Origin: Pararhizobium sp.
Lineage (GTDB): Bacteria; Pseudomonadota; Alphaproteobacteria; Rhizobiales; Rhizobiaceae
Assembly (NCBI GenBank): GCA_030655075.1
Contig: JAURWE010000046.1
Coordinates: forward strand, 186,001-250,000
Direction of reading: 5' to 3'
DNA length: 64,000 nt
Every line of letters begins with the position of its first letter. The first letter of the stretch is position 1. The notes beneath the pieces were generated by a model. The model did no database searches. It was not told the origin of the DNA and saw only the letters and a list, made by a program, of their open reading frames with translations. Position numbers and translations under genes: made by a program. Below, piece by piece: positions 62,956 to 64,000 of the stretch.

Positions 62956-63330
62956 TTATTTGTCGTCAGGAAGTTGAGGGATCACCTTGTTGACGTCGTC
63001 AAGCAATGGCACGAGTTTCGTCGCGATGATCGACCATATGGCTCGGTCATCGACGTTATCATACTCGTGACGCAAAATATTGCCGAGATCGCGAATGCCC
63101 TTCCAGTCATGCTGCGGCAACAGGCTCTCCGCCATTGCCCCCAGTTTGGAAGCCGCCTCCGATATTCGCGACAGACAACGCTCGACGGCGTCGTGAACCA
63201 ACTGGCTACGAGCAAAAAGTTCGAAATGGTACCCGTTGGTATAGGTGCTGATGAGGTTGATATTCTCGACGATGTCCCGCAGCCGGGTTTTTGGTCTCTT
63301 AGAAGGCAACGACGCGATCCCGTTCAACAT
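62956..63330 (-). CDS. HEPN (HepT/DUF86-like) toxin
   Basis: A 124-residue protein from Met at 63330; a longer frame from 63399 overlaps the MNT gene and has no family residues. The DUF86 pattern is visible: KTRLRDIVENINLISTYTNG, HDAVERCLSRISEAASKLGA, and the catalytic-type region WKGIRDLGNILRHEYDNVDD with GNILRHEYD, the HEPN Arg-His site. HEPN toxins are ribonucleases, neutralised by nucleotidylation from the MNT partner. The gene overlaps the end of its MNT partner by 32 bases. It is complete, in contrast to the copy at 54607. Confidence 0.87.
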   Translation of the reverse strand: MLNGIASLPSKRPKTRLRDIVENINLISTYTNGYHFELFARSQLVHDAVERCLSRISEAASKLGAMAESLLPQHDWKGIRDLGNILRHEYDNVDDRAIWSIIATKLVPLLDDVNKVIPQLPDDK

Positions 63331-63613
63331 TGAGACGAAATCGTTCCTTTTTGATGGGCTCCGAAATGATGTCGACATTCTTTCCGGTGATCTGTTCAAT
63401 CCGCTCCTTCAGCGACGCCAATGTGCTGAAATAACCGAACCCCGAAAAAATGACGGGATCGGAGAGCTTTACAAGCACATCGATATCCGATTCCGCCGTG
63501 GCTTCATTGCGTGCGACTGAACCAAACAAGGACAGATGTTCAACCCCCGCCGCCTCGAATTCGGCGCGGTGTTCCAGCAATGTCGCGATGATCTCGTTCT
63601 TGAGCATGCTCAA
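63299..63613 (-). CDS. MNT-domain nucleotidyltransferase (MntA-like antitoxin)
   Basis: A 104-residue minimal nucleotidyltransferase. The active site is LSLFGSVARNEATAESDIDV (GSVAR, then the metal-binding DID), and the C-terminus is IISEPIKKERFRLNVERDRV. As in characterised MNT-HEPN pairs, it should modify and silence the HEPN toxin encoded by the overlapping downstream frame. It starts 36 bases downstream of the xseB stop on the same strand. AT content is higher here than in the flanking core genes, in keeping with an acquired module. Confidence 0.87.
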   Translation of the reverse strand: MSMLKNEIIATLLEHRAEFEAAGVEHLSLFGSVARNEATAESDIDVLVKLSDPVIFSGFGYFSTLASLKERIEQITGKNVDIISEPIKKERFRLNVERDRVVAF

Positions 63614-63649
63614 ACGTACAAGAATTTCACGTTTAAGTCGAGTTCCGCC

Positions 63650-63901
63650 TCAGGCTCCGTCGAGCGGCTCGACGCCCTGCGGCTTGCCGGCGCGGTCGAG
63701 GCGGATTTTTTCGATGCGGTTTTCGGCGGCACCCAGCAGCGTCTCGCAATGTTTCTTCAGCGCTTCGCCGCGCTCATAGATCTCGATCGATTTGTCGAGC
63801 GCCACGTCGCCGCGCTCCAGCGCCGCAACGATCTTTTCCAGCTCCTCAACCGCCTGTTCGAAAGAGAGGGCGGAGACATCTATCGGGGCGGTGGCTGTCA
63901 T
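63650..63901 (-). CDS. xseB: Exodeoxyribonuclease VII small subunit
   Basis: An 83-residue coiled-coil protein that forms multimers on the XseA subunit; together they degrade single-stranded DNA. The family signature is [20 protein letters not shown], then [20 protein letters not shown] and [15 protein letters not shown], covering nearly the entire length. It stands 4 bases after the end of the partial gene at the edge. In Rhizobiales it is commonly adjacent to dxs; here pirin, DUF1801 and the MNT-HEPN pair lie between them. Confidence 0.93.
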   Translation of the reverse strand: MTATAPIDVSALSFEQAVEELEKIVAALERGDVALDKSIEIYERGEALKKHCETLLGAAENRIEKIRLDRAGKPQGVEPLDGA

Positions 63902-63905
63902 CGGT

Positions 63906-64000
63906 TCAACCCTTCATCAGGCGCAGAATGTGCATGGCGGCCGATTCGGCCAGTCCCTCCAAGTCATAGCCGCCTTCGAGCACGCTGACGACCCGGTTGT
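63906..64000 (-). CDS. Histone deacetylase-like amidohydrolase, C-terminal end only
   Basis: Only the last 31 or so residues are visible, reading [20 protein letters not shown] and then [10 protein letters not shown] before TGA at 63908-63906. The [13 protein letters not shown] block is the characteristic end of the HDAC/AcuC/AphA amidohydrolase family, and it holds a conserved Tyr-bearing GGY loop. The gene continues beyond the right edge of the window. It is followed by xseB after 4 bases, probably in one operon. Confidence 0.8.
   Translation of the reverse strand, partial: NRVVSVLEGGYDLEGLAESAAMHILRLMKG

Overview
The window reads as a stretch of chromosome from an alphaproteobacterium of the Rhizobiaceae (Rhizobium/Agrobacterium/Allorhizobium type). 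The grounds are: high-GC coding DNA; the F0 gene order atpI-atpB-atpE-b'-b with two b-type subunits; DUF6101, DUF1217, BA14K, MipA/OmpV and HPE1-like proteins; a rhizobial-type promoter; and dispersed palindromic repeats of the kind scattered through Rhizobiales genomes. No tRNA, rRNA, CRISPR array, integrase or transposase was recognised. The species cannot be named from the sequence alone.

Layout. 0-3.3 kb: the 3' part of a Kup potassium transporter, a toxin-antitoxin pair whose toxin carries an in-frame stop, and a SleB-type cell wall hydrolase. 3.5-6.4 kb: the F0 half of ATP synthase with a good promoter and a terminator. 6.4-18.3 kb: mostly housekeeping genes (esterase, RNase HII, radical SAM protein, MoaB, IspE, TPR-LysM protein, polyprenyl synthase, tRNA methyltransferase, S49 peptidase, sugar-nucleotide epimerase-like protein). 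18.4-26 kb: glyQ and glyS, separated by a secreted protein, LemA, DUF2207 and a DUF559 protein set among palindromic repeats; glyS itself carries a palindromic repeat in frame and an AT-rich segment.

26-38.6 kb: TudS-like protein, HPE1-like protein, PurD, then a two-gene unit of a PotD-like periplasmic protein and a membrane GGDEF-EAL protein resembling the Vibrio NspS-MbaA polyamine sensor, followed by outer-membrane proteins, UbiA, DUF6101 and a large DUF1217 repeat protein. 38.6-41.8 kb: modABC with a ModE-type operator and a convergent modE that overlaps a GlcD-type oxidase gene. 43-49.5 kb: Sua5, a cobalamin riboswitch in front of a Rieske oxygenase and its reductase (betaine-demethylase type), BA14K protein and a CorA-type transporter. 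49.7-54.5 kb: acyl-CoA dehydrogenase, enoyl-CoA hydratase and two alpha/beta hydrolases.

54.6-64 kb: a core block (RlmD-like and TlyA methyltransferases, dxs, xseB, histone deacetylase-like) interrupted by accessory genes: an MNT gene with a truncated HEPN partner, a Septu-like ATPase/HNH pair, DUF1801 and pirin genes, and an intact MNT-HEPN pair. The most unusual points are the glyS insertions, the B12 riboswitch on an oxygenase operon, the NspS-MbaA-like operon, the Septu-like pair, and two separate loci where the toxin is broken but the antitoxin is intact.
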